This document shows, one piece after another, positions 7,945-17,435 of a stretch of DNA of 64,000 nucleotides (position 1 is the stretch's first letter; every line of letters begins with the position of its first letter). Made by a program: the position numbers and the translations under genes. Source of the stretch: an uncultured Alphaproteobacteria bacterium (GTDB lineage Bacteria > Pseudomonadota > Alphaproteobacteria > RF32 > CAG-239); contig CAKQLP010000001.1 in the NCBI GenBank assembly GCA_934254675.1, forward strand, positions 1-64,000, in the 5' to 3' direction. Below the pieces are notes generated by a model. That model was not told the origin of the DNA. It made no database searches and saw only the letters and a program-made list of their open reading frames with translations.

Positions 7945-9007
7945 GATTATCCTGTAGTTTATTTTGAATTTGTAAAATAGCTGTTAAAGCTCTCTCCAGA
8001 TAATAATTTTGAACAGCCAGATGATTGGCGGCAAAAATGCTGTCAAGCTGCCCATTCCGTATAAAACATGGCTTAAATTCAGCTGTTTTTTTCAAAAAAG
8101 AGAGCAGATACGTCCATTCGGTATAGACATCGTTTTGGATAATAATTTGTTTGCAGTCAAAGCCCATGGCAGCGGCTATTTGCCATGCGCCAAAGGCATA
8201 ACCGCGCGTTTTGTAAAAAAGATCATCAGCCTTTGTATCTAAAAAAGAAGATGAATGTTCAATAATTTGGCTGTCATTTTTTTGAATCTGAGTGCGTAAG
8301 GCGCGAGCAAGTTGTTTCAAGTATATATTAAAATCAGAAACTGTCAGTTGGATGTTTTGATTATTGAAATGAAGCAATTCGCTGCGGGCTTTTCGATATT
8401 GCGCGTTTGCGGATGGAGCAAGGCTGAAAGAGCCTTTTTTTGACATCAGCCAAATGTGTGAAGGATAGCGTAAAAGCTCTTCAGCTTTTTTTATGTTTTC
8501 TTGTTGCTCTTTTGTTTGGTGCGCAAATTTTTTTATAACGCCGGACATGTCCTTAACGGATGTGATAATCCCGACTTGAAAGTTAGGCATGTTATCAAGG
8601 ATATAGGCCGGAAAAACAACAGGCAAATTAGGAGTCCACATCTTTTTATCAATTTCTCGATTTATCAAAAAAGCCATGGTGTTGACAGATTCAAGCTGAG
8701 AATTTTGTTCTTTAGCTAAAAAGTATGTGTCCGAAGTATTAGTATCTTCGACAAGAAGACCTCCGATACCATAATAAAATATCCCAAAACAGCAAATAAA
8801 ACTCAAAACTCTTTTCCAATAAGATGAGATTTTTTTGCCAATGTTTTTAAAGAAATGTTTGATTCTCTTTAGGTTAAAAGATTTTTTAGTTTTGTTTAAA
8901 AAATTTTTTAGTTTTTTAAACGAGTCTATTTTTTTTAAATCCTCTCTATATTTAGATATTATCTGTTTTATCGTTGAGAACAAATTGGAAAATTTTGTTT
9001 TATCCAT
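7928..9007 (-). CDS. DUF2333 family inner-membrane protein
   Basis: This 359-residue protein has a Lys-rich cytosolic N-terminus (1-65), one TM helix (about 66-86) and a large periplasmic domain. The INREIDKKMWTPNLP and LDNMPNFQVGI segments match what I know of DUF2333, a family of unknown function in Proteobacteria. The gene overlaps both murJ (8 bases) and nfu-like, so it is co-translated with the lipid II flippase. That makes an envelope-related job likely but unproven. Confidence 0.8.
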   Translation of the reverse strand: MDKTKFSNLFSTIKQIISKYREDLKKIDSFKKLKNFLNKTKKSFNLKRIKHFFKNIGKKISSYWKRVLSFICCFGIFYYGIGGLLVEDTNTSDTYFLAKEQNSQLESVNTMAFLINREIDKKMWTPNLPVVFPAYILDNMPNFQVGIITSVKDMSGVIKKFAHQTKEQQENIKKAEELLRYPSHIWLMSKKGSFSLAPSANAQYRKARSELLHFNNQNIQLTVSDFNIYLKQLARALRTQIQKNDSQIIEHSSSFLDTKADDLFYKTRGYAFGAWQIAAAMGFDCKQIIIQNDVYTEWTYLLSFLKKTAEFKPCFIRNGQLDSIFAANHLAVQNYYLERALTAILQIQNKLQDNHAYKN

Positions 9008-10577
9008 TCTTTTTTCTCCTGATAATTTTCATGACGTCGTAGAAATCTATAACTTTAAATATTTTAGCTGAAATTAAGAAAAAAGCAAGAGATAAGATAC
9101 CAAGAAAACTTAACCACAGCAGAAGTTTCCATTTTGCCGCATACATCCAATCGGGAAAAGCAACGCTTATTTCATATCGGCACGCATAGGCTAAAATTCC
9201 TGTTAAAAATGAAACAGCAATAATTTTGAAAATTTTAAAAAGGAGTGTTGAGGAGATTTGCCAATAATGGCGTTTTTTTAATCCCCAAATATATTGTAAT
9301 AGCGAAACGAAGGCTGCAAGTGTTGTGGCGCAGGCTATGCCGACGTGTCCGTAGGGATGCATGAGAATTAGGATAAAAACAAGATTTGTGATGAATACAA
9401 CAGCACTATATTTCACCGGCGTAACCGTATCTCCGCGCGCAAAAAAGTTTGGCATAAGTGCTTTGGTCATAACATAGCAAGGGAGACCGATTGAATAAGC
9501 AATAACAGCATGAGCCGTCTTTACCGCGTCATCAGGCGAAAATTTACCATGTTGAAATAAAAGGCAAACAATCGGTTCAGCAAAAACAATAAGCAATATG
9601 GCGGCTGGCAATGACAATAACAAACCATATTCAACCGCTTTATCTTGCGTCTGTTTAGCTTCATCAATTTGGTTTTCTTTTAAGTATTTGGAGAGAATAG
9701 GCAACAGAGCGACGCTGATTGCTGCGCCGATAACGCCGAGCGGAAGTTGTTGTAAACGATTGGCGTAATAAAGCCAAGAAATTGCTCCGGTTCCGACTAA
9801 AGATACCAAAATGGTGTCAACCGCCATATTAATCTGATAAATTCCAGCGCCGACAACTCCCGGTGCAATTCGTTTAAACAGTGTTTTGATTTCTTCATTT
9901 TTTAGTATCTTGGCAAAGTGCAAATAAGGTTTGATTCTAATATTATTTTTAAGCAAAAAATATCGAAGCCAAAAAAATTCAAGCAAGCCGGCGGTGGTAA
10001 TGCCCAAGGCAAATCCGTGCGCCGGTGTTGGCGTGAATGGCACAAATAAAAAAGCTGAAAAAATCATCATAAGGTTTAAAATGACAGGCGCGGTGGCCGG
10101 CGCGGCGAATTTTTCAAAGGAATTGAGAATGCCACCTTGAAAAGAAACGAGAGATATTAGTAATAAAAACGGAAATGTTATACGGCAAAGCTGGGTGGCA
10201 AGAATTATTTTTTCTGGCTCAGAACGGAAGCCCGGTGCTAGAATTTCCACAATAAACGGCATACATATTTCAAAAATAAAGACAAAAATCCCGACAAACA
10301 AAGCTAAGACAGACATTGCTTGCGCCGCAAAAAAAATAGAGCGTTTTCGTCCTTCTGAAACAAGTTTTTGAGAAAACAAAGGTACAAAAGCGCTGGTAAA
10401 AGCGCCTTCTGCAAATAAACTTCGAAATAAATTGGGCAGCTTAAAAGCAACGACGAAAGCGTCAGAAACAGCTCCGGCACCAAGATAGTTGGCTAAAACC
10501 ATATCCCGTAAAAACCCTGTAAGCCTGCTAACCAAAGTTAATCCGCCGAAAGTGGCGACAGATTTAAATAATGACAT
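9000..10577 (-). CDS. murJ: Lipid II flippase MurJ
   Basis: This 525-residue polytopic protein of the MOP superfamily flips undecaprenyl-linked lipid II across the inner membrane for peptidoglycan synthesis. Recognition rests on the N-terminus LVSRLTGFLRDMVLA, SDAFVVAFKLPNLFR and LFAEGAFTSAFVPLF, with about 14 hydrophobic helices. The start at 10,577 is chosen because minus-strand AGGTGG lies just upstream; an upstream in-frame extension to 10,673 has no ribosome site and is not MurJ-like. It is first in an overlapping operon: murJ, DUF2333, nfu-like, Bax-like, gloB, sensor kinase. Confidence 0.95.
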   Translation of the reverse strand: MSLFKSVATFGGLTLVSRLTGFLRDMVLANYLGAGAVSDAFVVAFKLPNLFRSLFAEGAFTSAFVPLFSQKLVSEGRKRSIFFAAQAMSVLALFVGIFVFIFEICMPFIVEILAPGFRSEPEKIILATQLCRITFPFLLLISLVSFQGGILNSFEKFAAPATAPVILNLMMIFSAFLFVPFTPTPAHGFALGITTAGLLEFFWLRYFLLKNNIRIKPYLHFAKILKNEEIKTLFKRIAPGVVGAGIYQINMAVDTILVSLVGTGAISWLYYANRLQQLPLGVIGAAISVALLPILSKYLKENQIDEAKQTQDKAVEYGLLLSLPAAILLIVFAEPIVCLLFQHGKFSPDDAVKTAHAVIAYSIGLPCYVMTKALMPNFFARGDTVTPVKYSAVVFITNLVFILILMHPYGHVGIACATTLAAFVSLLQYIWGLKKRHYWQISSTLLFKIFKIIAVSFLTGILAYACRYEISVAFPDWMYAAKWKLLLWLSFLGILSLAFFLISAKIFKVIDFYDVMKIIRRKKNG

Positions 10578-10689
10578 GAAACCACCTGCTGTATTTTTAA
10601 TATCTTTACTGAAAATAGACTTATTATATTGGTATGTATAATAAAAAAAAATGTTGATAACAAAAAAATACATATCTGTAAACAGATAC

Positions 10690-10718
10690 TTGACAAAACA
10701 AAATAAATATGTTAATAA
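10690..10718 (+). promoter_or_regulatory. Promoter of the 114-residue orphan gene
   Basis: A perfect TTGACA (10,690-10,695) is followed after 17 bases by TAATAA (10,713-10,718). It lies 32 bases before the start codon at 10,750. Confidence 0.6.
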
Positions 10719-10749
10719 TAGACAAAAGAATTGAAATAAGGATTGAAAA

Positions 10750-11094
10750 ATGTCTATAAATGCAGAAGAAAAAGATAAAAATTTAAGACAACAGTTTGCC
10801 TCGGAAAAACCAAATTTAATTTCTCGAGGAAGTTATGTTACTGTTAAAAGTGACATCGAAAGAGCTTATTTCAATGGAGAGTTCTTAAAATATGAGGGAA
10901 AATTATTGAGCCAAGGAAATGAAGCTCAAAATGTGAAATCTCCAAGTAAATTAAAAATGTATGCTATTGAAAAAGGCGGATTTAGCCTTCTTGCCGAGGG
11001 TCATGCAGAAGCAGTTTCGCTAAATCAGAAAAAAATCAATCGAATGAACGCTGATATAAGTAAATTTTCTCGAGAAAGTTCTTATGAAGCTTAG
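10750..11094 (+). CDS. Small soluble protein of unknown function
   Basis: This 114-residue charged protein has no signal peptide, membrane helix or recognised motif. It has TAAGGA (10,737-10,742) 7 bases before the ATG, a strong promoter and its own terminator, so it is an independently expressed unit. It has no obvious link to the flanking murJ and metal-exporter operons. Confidence 0.75.
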   Translation: MSINAEEKDKNLRQQFASEKPNLISRGSYVTVKSDIERAYFNGEFLKYEGKLLSQGNEAQNVKSPSKLKMYAIEKGGFSLLAEGHAEAVSLNQKKINRMNADISKFSRESSYEA

Positions 11095-11121
11095 CTTAGT
11101 TTTTTTATCTTTCCTCCTGAC

Positions 11122-11154
11122 AAAAATTCTCTGAAAAAACAGAGAATTTTTTTT
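11122..11154. terminator. Bidirectional terminator
   Basis: AAAAATTCTCTG (11,122-11,133) pairs with CAGAGAATTTTT (11,140-11,151) around six As. It ends the small orphan gene on the plus strand and, from the other side, the metal-exporter operon. Confidence 0.85.
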
Positions 11155-12088
11155 ATAAGTCGCAAAGTCCCTGAATTTCGTGATCGAGACGCTTTTCATG
11201 CAACCCGTAAGGATCCTGATGGATGATTATTTGTGCTAACGGAAAAACTTTTATTATTTTTGCTTCAACATTGTCCGAAATGTCATGAGCTTGTGCCAAA
11301 GATAAATTTCCATCCATTTCCAAGTGAATTTCAATAAACATAATAAGTCCGGAAACTCTGGTGCGGAAATCATGATATCCCTTGACGTCTTTTTCTTCTT
11401 GAACAATTTGAATAATTGTTTTTTTTATGTCGTTGTCCACTTCATGATCTGTGATTTCTTCCAAAGCACTTAAAGCAATGTGTGCCGCATTCCACAGCAG
11501 ATATAGGGATATCACAATGGCGGTAAAACTGTCAAACCATTGCCAGTCTAAATAATGAACAATGATTAAAGATAAAACAATGGCGCCGTTTGTTAATAAA
11601 TCTACGGTATAGTGTGCGCTATCAGCTTGAATTGCCGTAGATTTTGTTTTTTTAACAACCCATGCCTGAAAAGTTATGAGAAATAGGGTAAGCAAGGTGC
11701 TGATGCCCATAACCCATAATCCAATGGCTGTTTGCGTTATGGGCATTGGTTTAATGAATCTGCCGATACCGTCATATAATATAAATCCGCCGGAACCGGC
11801 AATAAACGCGGCTTGCATTAAGGCGCTCACCGATTCGGCTTTTCCATAACCATAGCGGTGGTTTTCCGTGAGTGGTTTATTGGAAAATTTTACGGCAATA
11901 AAAGAAATTGATGATGAAAGAATGTCTGTCAGACTGTCTATCATAGATGATAAAATTGATAAAGAACCTGTGGTTACCGCGGCAACAGCTTTAATTAGGC
12001 ATAAAGTGACAGAAACACTGATGCTGGCAGTCGCTGCCAAAGATTTGAGATGGTTAAGCGTTTTTATGCTTGTTTTAGAGGTGTTCAA
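11153..12088 (-). CDS. Cation diffusion facilitator (FieF-like metal exporter)
   Basis: This 311-residue protein has six TM helices and a C-terminal cytosolic domain, and it exports divalent metal (Zn or Fe) by proton antiport. The transport-site acids are visible in SMIDSLTDI and in ADSAHYTVD, the latter being the HxxxD pair of the second half. HRYGYGKAE is the conserved cytosolic loop. The start is taken as TTG 12,088 because minus-strand GGAGA sits 6-7 bases upstream; a TTG at 12,115 has no ribosome site. It overlaps the end of the upstream fusion gene by 14 bases. Confidence 0.9.
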   Translation of the reverse strand: MNTSKTSIKTLNHLKSLAATASISVSVTLCLIKAVAAVTTGSLSILSSMIDSLTDILSSSISFIAVKFSNKPLTENHRYGYGKAESVSALMQAAFIAGSGGFILYDGIGRFIKPMPITQTAIGLWVMGISTLLTLFLITFQAWVVKKTKSTAIQADSAHYTVDLLTNGAIVLSLIIVHYLDWQWFDSFTAIVISLYLLWNAAHIALSALEEITDHEVDNDIKKTIIQIVQEEKDVKGYHDFRTRVSGLIMFIEIHLEMDGNLSLAQAHDISDNVEAKIIKVFPLAQIIIHQDPYGLHEKRLDHEIQGLCDL

Positions 12089-15000
12089 TGATTTTCTCCA
12101 ATTGTTGTACGTCAATTTCTAAAAATTTATGGTTAAAATATTTAGACGCCAATTTAAGATGCTGGTTTGAATTGTTCTTATCAAAATCTAGCAGAGCATA
12201 GGCTTTATTGTTTTCTTTGTAAAGAGAAAGCGAAACTTTATCTCCATTTTCGGCGTAAAGTGTTTTTGTTTTTAATGGTTGTGAAGATGGAGTTTCTGCT
12301 GTTGGCTTGATCGGCGTGTTTAAAGCGTACTTCATAAAGTTAAGTAAATTTTCTTGCTCAGAAGGAATGTTATTGGGAGAATATAAACGCCCATAACGCA
12401 AGTCCCACAGATTGCTGTATGTCCATTTTTGCATATCTAAATCCATGTCAACAAAATCTCCCGTTATTTCCCAAACTTGAAATTGGTTGTCAAATTTTAT
12501 GTAGGCAGCACGGGAGCCTCGTCCTAAATCAACATTTATATCACCTAAATCAAAGCGTTGAATAATATTGTTATCGTTTTTTAATTCAATTTCAACAGTT
12601 TTAGAATTTTTATCGTCTAACGGCAACAAGTTAAACAATCCCAAATTCTCAGCCTTATTGGATTTTCTTTCAAAAAACTTAGCTTCGGCGATTGTTGTCA
12701 GCAGGCGGCGGATTCTTTCTTGATAAACAGGACGAGTATCATTGTCAGCAAGTATCCATAAACCATTTTTGTTTTGGAATGAAAGAGTGTTTTGACGGCT
12801 GCTTAGTGTGATATTGTTGATATTGTTAATCTGTTTAATCACAGAAGGAAAGGCCTTTTTTCCTTCATAGGCATCTACACTGCTTTTGTTTGAGATGTAA
12901 ACAGAAATCATTGAAAGCATAAAGAGGGATAAGCAGAATATTGATAGCTTTATGAATTTTTTATCAAAAACAATGTAATTTTTCCTGAAATTATTCTGTT
13001 TTAACAAGAATTTTAAGCGTGCGCCTAAAAGGATTAATATTAATAAAGTCGGTATAAAGAGTAAATTTATAAGACTTGTGATGGTATCAATTTTATGAAT
13101 GTCTGCAAAAGCTTGTTCACGGATATTGCTAAGCTTTTGACGCAGAGTATTTAGCTGGGAACGTACCTTTGCAATGGCCGCCAATTCATCTGCGGTAAAA
13201 TTTTCACGGCCTTCAAAGTCTTTTTTATTCCAAACTTCCTGCATGGCCGCTTTAGCTGAATCAATTTCCGCAAAAATTGCCTCTTCTTGTTTGGTGAAAT
13301 TCAAAGAATTTAATCTCCGCATGGTTTCTATGCCGCTGAACGGATGGGCTTGTTCTGTTTTGCCGCGCAGATTAAGCAGGTCATTATTGCCAATCAGATA
13401 ATCAATGGCATTTAGTAAAAAGTTTGCATTATCAAAAGTATTTACAAAATATTCAGACTCTAAAAATGATTTTTTAGTTCCCCAAAAAGTGTCGTACAAA
13501 AAATCTGTATCGGCAACAACAATAAGTTTGAATGGATTTTCCGGCTCTAAACCGATAATTTCTGCCGCTAGAATTTTTTGATTGTCGTCAGGTTCAAAAT
13601 ATCGTAAAATTTCTTTGGGATTTAATCCGTCAATTACAACGCCGGAAGGCATGATTTCAGAAATTTTACTGGCTCGTAAAAGCGGGTAAAAGGCAATTTT
13701 CCCTTCTTTATAAGCTTTGGGTTCCGGTATAACAACAGATGCTGAGGCAAAAATAATTTCATTTAAATTTTGGGTGACAGGATGTTTAGGATTCATGTCT
13801 TCGGATTTTATACGAAATTGAATAACATCCTGAGAAAAGGTCGGGTTTGTCTTATAGTTTGCCGTGGCATCAACGGTTATAGAATTTTTTAAATCAGCAA
13901 CAACATAATCTTTATAAAAAATAAAATGCCAAAAGTCAGAAAGGTTTCCTATGTCGGAAGCTTCTAATTTAAAGTTTTCCATAGAATAAAGACGGGAAGC
14001 TTCATTTGCCGGATCCATCAGTATTAAAATTTTTCCGCCTTTGCGGGAATAATTTTTTATGGCTGTCACAAATTCTTTTGGATACGGTCTTGGATAAAAA
14101 AGAATCAGTGCATCCATATTATAATTAAAGTCCTCAGGACGAACAATATTAATAAGTTCGTAATTTTCCTGTAAAAGGTTGATAATTTGCCAAGGCTGCC
14201 CCAAAATTGAGCCATCTGGACTATCTGTGCCAAAGATAGGCAGTCCGGCTAAAATGCCAACGGTCTTTTTTTGAAGATGCAAGGATCTTATTTTAGAAAT
14301 AATATCTTGTTCAATATCGCCTTGCCGTTCTTGAGCGAAAAAAGGAATAACCTGTTTATTTTGCAAAGTGTCTTCCAAACTTAATCCGAACAAGGAATTT
14401 TGATTAAGGTCTATTAGAGGAATCGGTTGTAAACCAGAAGCGATAGCTATGTCTTCTTCCTCGCTTAAAAATTTTGGATGGTAAATTTTGAAATCAAAAT
14501 TTCCATTGGAAACATCACGGCACTTTTTCAGTAATAGGCGAATATTGTCAAAAATATTTCGTAAAGCCGGATTTCTTTGTTCTAAAACCGGTGAAAAATA
14601 TAATTTGGCCAATACTGGTTCTTTCAAGTGGCGTAAAATGTTTTTAGAATTTTCAGTTAGCGTGAAAATCTTTTTTTCTGTGGCATCATATTGAATGTTT
14701 CTGGTTAAATCATTGGCTAAAATATTAATAGATAAGAAGGCAAGGAGCAACATTGACCAAGCGCAGATATAATAACCACGATTGTTGGATTTTAGCCAAC
14801 CTGAAGTTCCTGCTGTTTTAAAATTGACAATGAGAATTGTGGTAAAATTAAAAAAGAAAATAATCGAAATAAAGAAAATAATATCTCGAAGTTCTAATAA
14901 TCCAATACTGAGGGTGTCAAAATGGCTCAAAAAACTGAAAGAGGCGATAACGTCTATAATGGTATCCGGCAGAAATAGTCTGAAAAAAGACAAAATATAT

Positions 15001-15539
15001 TCAATACCGCTCCAAAAGAAGACCAGATTTGCAATAACAGCCAAAACTAAAGCAATAACTTGATTTTTTGTGAGCGCGGACATTGTTTCAGATATAGCCA
15101 GCATGCAGCCAGCTAAAATAAAGCTGGCTATATAACCAAGGATAATAACATTATTGTCAGGTGAACCTAAAATGTTGACAGTTATCCAAAAAGGAAAAGT
15201 TAAAAGCAAGGCCAATCCGCAAAACAGCCAAGCGGCGAAAAATTTACCGCAGACAAGAGTTCGGATGGAGACAGGCATGGTCACTAATTGTACAATGGTT
15301 TTATTCCTAAATTCTTCAGCCCACAGCCGCATGGCTATTCCGGGGATGAATAATAAATATAACCATGGCTGAAAAACAAACATGGATTGCAAATCCGCTT
15401 GACCTCTACCGAAAAAGTTACCGAAATAAAGGGTAAAAGAAGCGTTTAACAATAAGAAACTCAACAAGTAAACGTAGGCTAAAGGTGAAACAAAATAGCG
15501 GAATAATTCATTTTTACACACAATCCAGAGTTTTTTCAT
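12075..15539 (-). CDS. Gld-type ABC transporter triple fusion: ABC-2 permease, GldG-like and DUF4340
   Basis: This 1154-residue protein joins three parts. Residues 1-240 are an ABC-2 permease with six TM helices (RLWAEEFRNKTIVQLV is the typical cytosolic helix). About 255-800 is a GldG-like half with a TM helix followed by a periplasmic domain (GKILILMDPANEASRL, VVADTDFL). About 810-1150 has two more TM helices and a periplasmic DUF4340 region. In many genomes these are two or three separate genes. GldF/GldG are known from gliding motility, but this family is widespread in non-gliders and its substrate is unknown. The ABC ATPase gene lies 2 bases upstream, and CAAGGAG precedes the ATG. Confidence 0.85.
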   Translation of the reverse strand: MKKLWIVCKNELFRYFVSPLAYVYLLSFLLLNASFTLYFGNFFGRGQADLQSMFVFQPWLYLLFIPGIAMRLWAEEFRNKTIVQLVTMPVSIRTLVCGKFFAAWLFCGLALLLTFPFWITVNILGSPDNNVIILGYIASFILAGCMLAISETMSALTKNQVIALVLAVIANLVFFWSGIEYILSFFRLFLPDTIIDVIASFSFLSHFDTLSIGLLELRDIIFFISIIFFFNFTTILIVNFKTAGTSGWLKSNNRGYYICAWSMLLLAFLSINILANDLTRNIQYDATEKKIFTLTENSKNILRHLKEPVLAKLYFSPVLEQRNPALRNIFDNIRLLLKKCRDVSNGNFDFKIYHPKFLSEEEDIAIASGLQPIPLIDLNQNSLFGLSLEDTLQNKQVIPFFAQERQGDIEQDIISKIRSLHLQKKTVGILAGLPIFGTDSPDGSILGQPWQIINLLQENYELINIVRPEDFNYNMDALILFYPRPYPKEFVTAIKNYSRKGGKILILMDPANEASRLYSMENFKLEASDIGNLSDFWHFIFYKDYVVADLKNSITVDATANYKTNPTFSQDVIQFRIKSEDMNPKHPVTQNLNEIIFASASVVIPEPKAYKEGKIAFYPLLRASKISEIMPSGVVIDGLNPKEILRYFEPDDNQKILAAEIIGLEPENPFKLIVVADTDFLYDTFWGTKKSFLESEYFVNTFDNANFLLNAIDYLIGNNDLLNLRGKTEQAHPFSGIETMRRLNSLNFTKQEEAIFAEIDSAKAAMQEVWNKKDFEGRENFTADELAAIAKVRSQLNTLRQKLSNIREQAFADIHKIDTITSLINLLFIPTLLILILLGARLKFLLKQNNFRKNYIVFDKKFIKLSIFCLSLFMLSMISVYISNKSSVDAYEGKKAFPSVIKQINNINNITLSSRQNTLSFQNKNGLWILADNDTRPVYQERIRRLLTTIAEAKFFERKSNKAENLGLFNLLPLDDKNSKTVEIELKNDNNIIQRFDLGDINVDLGRGSRAAYIKFDNQFQVWEITGDFVDMDLDMQKWTYSNLWDLRYGRLYSPNNIPSEQENLLNFMKYALNTPIKPTAETPSSQPLKTKTLYAENGDKVSLSLYKENNKAYALLDFDKNNSNQHLKLASKYFNHKFLEIDVQQLEKIIEHL

Positions 15540-15541
15540 GG

Positions 15542-16273
15542 TTAATTCTCCTTGTGAGATGTCAAGTTACGAAAAGCATCAGCCAAATTAGAGGCTTTTG
15601 CAATTTTAAGGATATCGTCTAATTTGCCGTTGGCTTTTATTCTTCCATTATCTAATAAAATAATTCGGTTGCAAATTGTTTCTGCTTCTTCAAGCAAGTG
15701 CGTGGAAATTAAAATGGTTTTATTTTTAGACATATCAACAATAAGTTTTCGGATATAATCTTTTTGGTTTGGATCCAGACCGTCAGTCGGCTCGTCTAAA
15801 AGTAAAAGTGGTGGGTTGTTTAAAATACTTTGGGCAAAACCGACGCGGCGCTGATATCCTTTTGACAATGTTTCAATGCGCTGATTAACAATTTCTTTTA
15901 TGTTAGCAATGTTTATAACTTCATCAACGCGGTCTTTAGAAATATTCCGCAATTCGGCCATATAGTTTAAAAACATTTTAACGCTGATATCGGGATAAAG
16001 GGGGGATCCTTCCGGCAAAAAACCAATATTTTCTTTGGCAAACAGCGGTGCCTCGGAAATATCTTTTCCCAGCACAAAAATATGACCGGAAGTTGGTGCT
16101 AAATAACCTGAAATCATGTTCATTAAAGTTGATTTTCCGGCGCCGTTTGGCCCTAATAAGGCAATAATTTCTCCGGAATGTGCTTCAAATGAAATATTTT
16201 CAGAAGCTTTTATGGCACCGTAATCTTTGCAAAGATGAGATATTTTCAGCGTTATATTTTTATTTTTCATCAT
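15542..16273 (-). CDS. ABC transporter ATPase (GldA-like)
   Basis: This 243-residue nucleotide-binding subunit has Walker A GPNGAGKST (near residue 40), a signature region LSKGYQRRVG, Walker B LLLLDEPTDGLDP and an H-loop ISTHLLEE. It should drive the permease fusion encoded immediately downstream. Its ATG, preceded by GGAGGAG, overlaps the end of anmK by 14 bases, so the operon is anmK, ATPase, permease fusion, CDF exporter. Confidence 0.93.
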   Translation of the reverse strand: MMKNKNITLKISHLCKDYGAIKASENISFEAHSGEIIALLGPNGAGKSTLMNMISGYLAPTSGHIFVLGKDISEAPLFAKENIGFLPEGSPLYPDISVKMFLNYMAELRNISKDRVDEVINIANIKEIVNQRIETLSKGYQRRVGFAQSILNNPPLLLLDEPTDGLDPNQKDYIRKLIVDMSKNKTILISTHLLEEAETICNRIILLDNGRIKANGKLDDILKIAKASNLADAFRNLTSHKEN

Positions 16274-17357
16274 AAATTTCTCCTCCGGTTATGGGTTCGC
16301 AAGCTCCGGTTGTTGACGGATATGTTAGCGGTAATGAATAAAGCCGCCGCGCGGTATTAAATGCGGTAGAAACAGCGCCTGTCACTTTTATGCCATTTAA
16401 CTCAGTTATTGTTTTAATGGTTCTGTTTTTGAATATATGCTTCAAAAAACGAATGAGAGATGGATTTTGAGTTCCCTCTCCGACAACATAAATTTCTTCG
16501 GGAATACAAGGCAGAAACTCTTGACAAGCTTGATATATGGACTGAGCTATGAATGCGGTGGCCGTCGCGGCGCCGTCTTCTAGTGATAAGCCTTCCAAAT
16601 GTTCTTTTTTATCGCTGAAACACAAAATGTCTAAAGATTTCGGCGGAAGTTTTTGCAAAAATTTATGATGAAGTAGGCTTTCCAAAACAGGAATATGAAT
16701 TTTTCCGGTAATGGCTAATTTCCCGTTATAATCTGTCTGCATATTGGCGTGGCGAAAAGTCCAATCTTCAATCATTGCCAGCCCCGGAGCGCAATCAAAA
16801 GCGGTTAATTCTCCGGATTCTCCCAAATAAACAAGACTGCTGACGGTTTCTAAATCAATAAATAGCAAAGGTTTGTCTATTTTTTGCCCGATGGAATTAA
16901 AAAACGCCGGAGTTAAGGGAGAAGATTGTCCGCCGGAAAGCAAGTCGGCTTTATGAAAGTGGGTTACAATGCGTCTGTGTAATTTACGGCTCAATTCATG
17001 ACCTTGTTCCAATTGATAGGAGCATTTGTTTGCCGGATCATTGCAAATTGTTAAACTGTCAATACCTATTTCTTCAAATTCATTGGCCAGACAAAAGTCA
17101 TTAATACATTCCAGATAAAATTCTGTCATTTTATCTTGCAATTGTTGAATTTGTTTGCTTTCTTGCAAAAAAGACAAATCACAGATTTTATGTCCGATAA
17201 CAGAGCGAATATCCATGACCAACGGTTCTGGATAAGGAATTGTTGCTGTTTTAAGAACATTGTAAATATCAATGCCGTCCGTGTTCACCAGCGCCATTTC
17301 AATTGAGTTAAGCGAAGCGCCGCCGAAAAGTCCCAAAACCGTCATATTTTTTATCAT
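16260..17357 (-). CDS. anmK: Anhydro-N-acetylmuramic acid kinase (diverged)
   Basis: This 365-residue sugar kinase of the ASKHA fold converts anhydroMurNAc to MurNAc-6-phosphate during cell-wall recycling. Evidence includes the THFHKADLLSGGQSSPL region, AFDCAPGLAMI around the catalytic Asp, SLEDGAATATAFIAQSI, and VVGEGTQNPSL in place of the usual GGGxxNPxLM. The N-terminal nucleotide loop, normally GTSLDGID, reads GASLNSIE, so two acidic positions have changed. The enzyme may be altered in activity. Overall length matches the family. It is the first gene of the ABC/CDF operon and is divergent from tyrS. Confidence 0.82.
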   Translation of the reverse strand: MIKNMTVLGLFGGASLNSIEMALVNTDGIDIYNVLKTATIPYPEPLVMDIRSVIGHKICDLSFLQESKQIQQLQDKMTEFYLECINDFCLANEFEEIGIDSLTICNDPANKCSYQLEQGHELSRKLHRRIVTHFHKADLLSGGQSSPLTPAFFNSIGQKIDKPLLFIDLETVSSLVYLGESGELTAFDCAPGLAMIEDWTFRHANMQTDYNGKLAITGKIHIPVLESLLHHKFLQKLPPKSLDILCFSDKKEHLEGLSLEDGAATATAFIAQSIYQACQEFLPCIPEEIYVVGEGTQNPSLIRFLKHIFKNRTIKTITELNGIKVTGAVSTAFNTARRLYSLPLTYPSTTGACEPITGGEIYDEK

Positions 17358-17375
17358 TTTATACCATCTCTAATG

Positions 17376-17403
17376 TTGCAATGCCAAAATAATATGCTAA
17401 TAT
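17376..17403 (+). promoter_or_regulatory. Candidate tyrS promoter
   Basis: TTGCAA (17,376-17,381) and TAATAT (17,398-17,403) are 16 bases apart in the 78-base gap between divergent anmK and tyrS. Confidence 0.5.
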
Positions 17404-17435
17404 GCGTTAAAATTTGGTATAAAGGATAAAGGACG

